Source of the DNA: Sulfurovum sp.
GTDB lineage: Bacteria; Campylobacterota; Campylobacteria; Campylobacterales; Sulfurovaceae
Direction of reading: 5' to 3'
Assembly: GCA_027066595.1 (NCBI GenBank)
Contig: JAMONG010000218.1
Location: 1-8,110, forward strand
Length of the DNA: 8,110 nt
The notes under the pieces are model-generated. The model ran no database searches. It was not told the DNA's origin and saw nothing but the letters and a program-made list of their open reading frames with translations. The position numbers and the translations under genes are program-made. Positions 6,180 to 8,110 of the stretch are shown here, piece by piece. The first letter of the stretch is position 1, and the number at the start of each line of letters is the position of its first letter.

Positions 6180-6746
6180 ATGTCGAGTAGTTTAGATAAA
6201 TTAAAAGCACTTACTAGTCGTTTAGAAGATAAATTAGAAGCAAAAGGAAAAGTAACTCCCTCTGTTTCTAATGAAGTTAAAACAGAAATAGTAACTGCAG
6301 AAAAAACAGTATCAAAACCTAGTCCGAAGGTTGAAATAAACTGTGATAATGTTCGTGAAGAGAATATAGTACGTGTAAAAGTACTTTATGAAAAACTAAA
6401 AATCTTTGAAAAGTCTCCAGATTTTGACCAAGTATTTATGTATAAAGCGATGAACCTTTCAGGTATTGGTTTAAAAGAAGATGACTTTGGTGAAGTACGT
6501 GATGGAAAGTATATTCAGATTATCGCTATTACCTACGAGCCAGATAAAAATGGAAAGAAAAAAGCGAAAAATATCTCCTTAGGATATTTTGGAAAAGCAG
6601 AAACTTTAGAGGTCACACTTAAAAATGAAATCATCGAGTTTGTACTTAGATGGCGTTATGAAAAAGCTTTCCAAAATGTCGAACACTATAAAGACCTCAT
6701 AGCAAGAGTTGAAGTCTCAGAAGAGCCATCAAGTACACTCTTTTAA
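6180..6746 (+). CDS. Soluble protein of unknown function, 188 aa
   Basis: I do not recognise a family. The protein has no signal peptide or membrane helix. Residues 1-24 form a charged helix (LDKLKALTSRLEDKLEAK), followed by a Thr/Ser/Val/Lys-rich low-complexity linker to about residue 52. A folded domain covers about 55-180. It contains helix-like KVLYEKLKIFEKSPDF, strand-like KYIQIIAITYEP, a basic loop (DKNGKKKAK), then helix-like TLKNEIIEFVLRWRYEKAFQNVEHYKDLIARVE. The basic loop and helix-linker-domain layout could suit nucleic-acid or protein binding, but no motif proves this. The start ATG has AAGGG 6 nt upstream. It is divergent from murA and followed by a palindrome array; it appears to be a single-gene unit. 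Confidence 0.85.
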   Translation: MSSSLDKLKALTSRLEDKLEAKGKVTPSVSNEVKTEIVTAEKTVSKPSPKVEINCDNVREENIVRVKVLYEKLKIFEKSPDFDQVFMYKAMNLSGIGLKEDDFGEVRDGKYIQIIAITYEPDKNGKKKAKNISLGYFGKAETLEVTLKNEIIEFVLRWRYEKAFQNVEHYKDLIARVEVSEEPSSTLF

Positions 6747-6755
6747 TCTTACCTT

Positions 6756-6793
6756 CAACTCTCGTTCCACCAGTCCTCTGGTGTAACGCATAG
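6756..6793 (+). repeat. Palindromic element copy 1 (head then hairpin)
   Basis: The head CAACTCTCGTTCCA (6756-6769) runs into a hairpin. CACCAG (6768-6773) pairs with CTGGTG (6778-6783) across loop TCCT, and the stem extends to GTT/AAC (6764-6766 and 6785-6787) past one mismatch. It begins 9 bp after the stop of the 188-aa gene. No T-run follows, so it is not a typical terminator. Confidence 0.7.
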
Positions 6794-6835
6794 TTTAACT
6801 CAATAAAAAATAACAGCTACATATACAACAATAAA

Positions 6836-6877
6836 CTATCACTCATTCCACCACAGGCGTGGATGGAACGAGAGTTG
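6836..6877 (-). repeat. Palindromic element copy 2, inverted to copy 1
   Basis: The head, read on the minus strand from 6877 to 6864, is an exact 14-base match to copy 1 (CAACTCTCGTTCCA). The hairpin pairs TTCCACCAC (6846-6854) with GTGG and TGGAA (6859-6862 and 6864-6868), with one bulged A and loop AGGC. With copy 1 it forms an inverted pair around 42 bp of AT-rich sequence. Confidence 0.7.
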
Positions 6878-6890
6878 ATTGGCTATATAT

Positions 6891-6920
6891 GTTCCACCTC
6901 GGGAGAGGAGGAACTAGAGT
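6891..6920 (-). repeat. Palindromic element copy 3
   Basis: GTTCC (6891-6895) and CCTC (6897-6900) pair with GAGG (6905-6908) and GGAAC (6910-6914), with one A-A mismatch and loop GGGA. On the minus strand the preceding head reads ACTCTA (6920-6915), close to the ACTCTC of copies 1 and 2. It has the same orientation as copy 2. Confidence 0.65.
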
Positions 6921-6921
6921 A

Positions 6922-6951
6922 AGTCTTGTTTCATCAGTCCTCTGGTGGAAC
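6922..6951 (+). repeat. Palindromic element copy 4
   Basis: The head is AGTCTT (6922-6927). GTTTCATCAG (6928-6937) pairs with CTGGTGGAAC (6942-6951) over ten base pairs including two G-T wobbles, with loop TCCT. Its core (6932-6947) matches copy 1 (6768-6783) at 15 of 16 positions. It is head-to-head with copy 3, with one base between the heads. Confidence 0.7.
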
Positions 6952-6969
6952 ACACTACAACAATTAACT

Positions 6970-6978
6970 TGCTATAAT
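6970..6978 (+). promoter_or_regulatory. Extended -10 promoter for the Ig-like protein gene
   Basis: TGC-TATAAT at 6970-6978 is a perfect consensus -10 with the TGn extension. It lies about 45 nt upstream of the ATG at 7024 and just after the palindrome array. No strong -35 is present, which the extended -10 can compensate for. The start site is expected near 6985, giving a leader of about 40 nt. Confidence 0.55.
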
Positions 6979-7023
6979 ATTTAAAATCTATTTTATATTC
7001 TAAGTACAAAAGGTAAAACTATT

Positions 7024-8091
7024 ATGCAAAATGCATCTATGAAGAGAGTGTTACTTGTTATATTTTTATGTTTCAGTTCTTCGTTTTCAGGTAATGAATC
7101 CAATATGACAAGAACTATAACGGTAATAGACGTAACACCACCTGTTATCACGCTAAATGGTGAAACAAATGTAAGTTTATTTGTAGGGAGTGACTATGTA
7201 GAACTAGGAGCTACTGCACAAGATGCAGTAGAGGGGAATGTCTCTGTAGCTATGAGTGGAACAGTAGATACAAGTACAGCAGGTACATACGTCATCACAT
7301 ACACTGCAAGCGATAGTGTGGGGAATGAAGCGAACGTTACACGCACTGTTACTGTGGTGGTACCTGTACTTACAAGCTTAAGTCTAAGTAGTAGCACTAC
7401 AACACTTAATGTAGGTGAGACAACAGAACTTACTGTTATGGGTACGTACTCAGATAACACGAGTAAAACAGTTACGCAAGGTATAGCGTATGTCATCACA
7501 CCGTCAAACAGTATAGAGGTAAATGGTACAGTACTCACAGCCAAAAAAGATGGCAATGTCACGGTGCAAGCCAAAGTAGGTAACGCACTTTCAAACAGAG
7601 TAGCCCTAAACATCACATGGGTAGTAAATGGGCATGTGCTTCCTCCTGAACCTGATCCTGCTGTAAACAATGCTACATTGCTTGGTGTAGATGTGAATGA
7701 CAATGGGGTGAGGGATGATGTGGAGCGGTGGATATATGAGACATACAGCCACCCTATAGAGAGAGGGATATTTATGCAGAGTTCTCGAGCTTACAATAAG
7801 GTGATTGTTGATCCGAGTAGGGCGAAAGAGACTACTAAATATATAGATAATTCAACAAGCTGTGAATTTTATTGGACATATAAAGCCAATGATAATAATG
7901 AGAATTTTGTATTAGAAAGATATCGTGACCTAGAAAAAGAAATTAGAGGAATCCAATTCAACACATTAACGAGACATATGGCATACGAGAGATTTAATGC
8001 AGAATTTAATGGAGAGGTTTTTAGCTCACCAGTAACATCTAAAGATAAGTGTGAATTTGATGAGCAAGGCAATTTAAAGGCTGTCAAATGA
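7024..8091 (+). CDS. Secreted Ig-like domain protein with EF-hand-type loop
   Basis: A 355-aa exported protein. Residues 1-22 are a signal peptide (MKR start of the basic part at residue 6, then VLLVIFLCF); there is no lipobox. Residues 23-34 (GNESNMTRTITV) repeat the last strand of an Ig-like domain. A complete DUF5011-type (bacterial surface Ig-like) domain follows at about 35-111, opening with DVTPPVITLNG and ending GNEANVTRTVTV. Residues 114-199 resemble a Big_2 Ig-like domain (LNVGETTELTV, then LTAKKDGNVTVQA). Residues 223-234 form an EF-hand-like calcium loop with D223, N225, N227, G228, D231 and E234. The C-terminal 120 residues, with Cys280 and Cys343, are an unassigned module. The ATG at 7024 is chosen because AAAAGG lies 10 nt upstream; the ATG at 7039 has none. 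A surface or adhesion role is inference. It overlaps the next gene by ATGA. Confidence 0.9.
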   Translation: MQNASMKRVLLVIFLCFSSSFSGNESNMTRTITVIDVTPPVITLNGETNVSLFVGSDYVELGATAQDAVEGNVSVAMSGTVDTSTAGTYVITYTASDSVGNEANVTRTVTVVVPVLTSLSLSSSTTTLNVGETTELTVMGTYSDNTSKTVTQGIAYVITPSNSIEVNGTVLTAKKDGNVTVQAKVGNALSNRVALNITWVVNGHVLPPEPDPAVNNATLLGVDVNDNGVRDDVERWIYETYSHPIERGIFMQSSRAYNKVIVDPSRAKETTKYIDNSTSCEFYWTYKANDNNENFVLERYRDLEKEIRGIQFNTLTRHMAYERFNAEFNGEVFSSPVTSKDKCEFDEQGNLKAVK

Positions 8092-8110
8092 AAAAAATAC
8101 TTTTGTCTCG
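8088..8110 (+). CDS. Partial CDS, start of a probably exported protein
   Basis: The ATG at 8088 overlaps the TGA of the preceding gene (ATGA) and has AAAGG (8076-8080) 7 nt upstream. Only seven codons are visible, reading MKKILLS, which is typical of the beginning of a signal peptide. The overlap indicates an operon with the Ig-like protein and perhaps a joint function at the cell surface; the product cannot be named. Confidence 0.7.

Noticed and set aside
6756..6951. CRISPR array
   Set aside because: The repeats are not identical, vary in orientation and are separated by 42, 13 and 1 bases rather than uniform unique spacers; no cas genes are present.
6764..6951. Rho-independent terminators after the 188-aa gene
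   Set aside because: The hairpins are strong but none is followed by a run of T on the plus strand.
7194..7703. 169-codon minus-strand frame inside the Ig-like gene
   Set aside because: It is the antisense of a Thr/Val/Ser-rich repeat region, which naturally lacks stops; the plus-strand protein has clear domains, signal peptide and ribosome binding site.

Overview
The window looks like a chromosomal segment of a Campylobacterota (Epsilonproteobacteria) bacterium, probably a free-living Sulfurovum/Sulfurimonas-type relative. The main reason is the minus-strand gene order ubiX-coaD-tmk-hisS, the order I recall from Campylobacter jejuni (flgA-ubiX-coaD-tmk-hisS). The short thymidylate kinase with a GIDTCGKST P-loop and the low to moderate GC content agree. 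Genus-level placement is inference.

Layout. Positions 1-4057 form one minus-strand transcription unit. From its promoter end it runs: a 328-aa membrane-anchored protein of unknown function (3071-4057), ubiX (flavin prenyltransferase), coaD (phosphopantetheine adenylyltransferase), tmk (thymidylate kinase), hisS (histidyl-tRNA synthetase), and the start of a membrane-segment protein that leaves the window at position 1. Three junctions are tightly packed: ATGA (unknown gene/ubiX), TAATG (coaD/tmk) and 7 nt (hisS/next gene). Two junctions hold repeats: stem-loops before coaD and a REP-like palindrome before hisS. Positions 4224-4691 hold a plus-strand gene of unknown function whose 3' end overlaps the 3' end of murA by 20 bp. 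murA (4672-5937, minus) makes the first committed peptidoglycan precursor. An AT-rich divergent promoter region (5938-6179) separates it from a plus-strand 188-aa protein of unknown function (6180-6746). Positions 6747-7023 hold four related palindromic elements and a promoter. The window ends with a secreted, Ig-like-domain protein (7024-8091) that overlaps by ATGA the start of another probably exported protein.

The recognised genes are housekeeping: flavin cofactor for UbiD-type decarboxylases, coenzyme A, dTTP, charged tRNA-His and cell wall. The accessory material is the AT-rich gene in the flgA position, the 155-aa and 188-aa unknowns, and the secreted Ig-like protein. I see no phage, CRISPR, toxin-antitoxin or other complete new system. 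The strongest unexplained signals are the array of oriented palindromes at 6756-6951, a stem-loop/Shine-Dalgarno leader motif shared by two unrelated genes (coaD and the 188-aa gene), and the mature end of the Ig-like protein, which starts inside a truncated Ig repeat.
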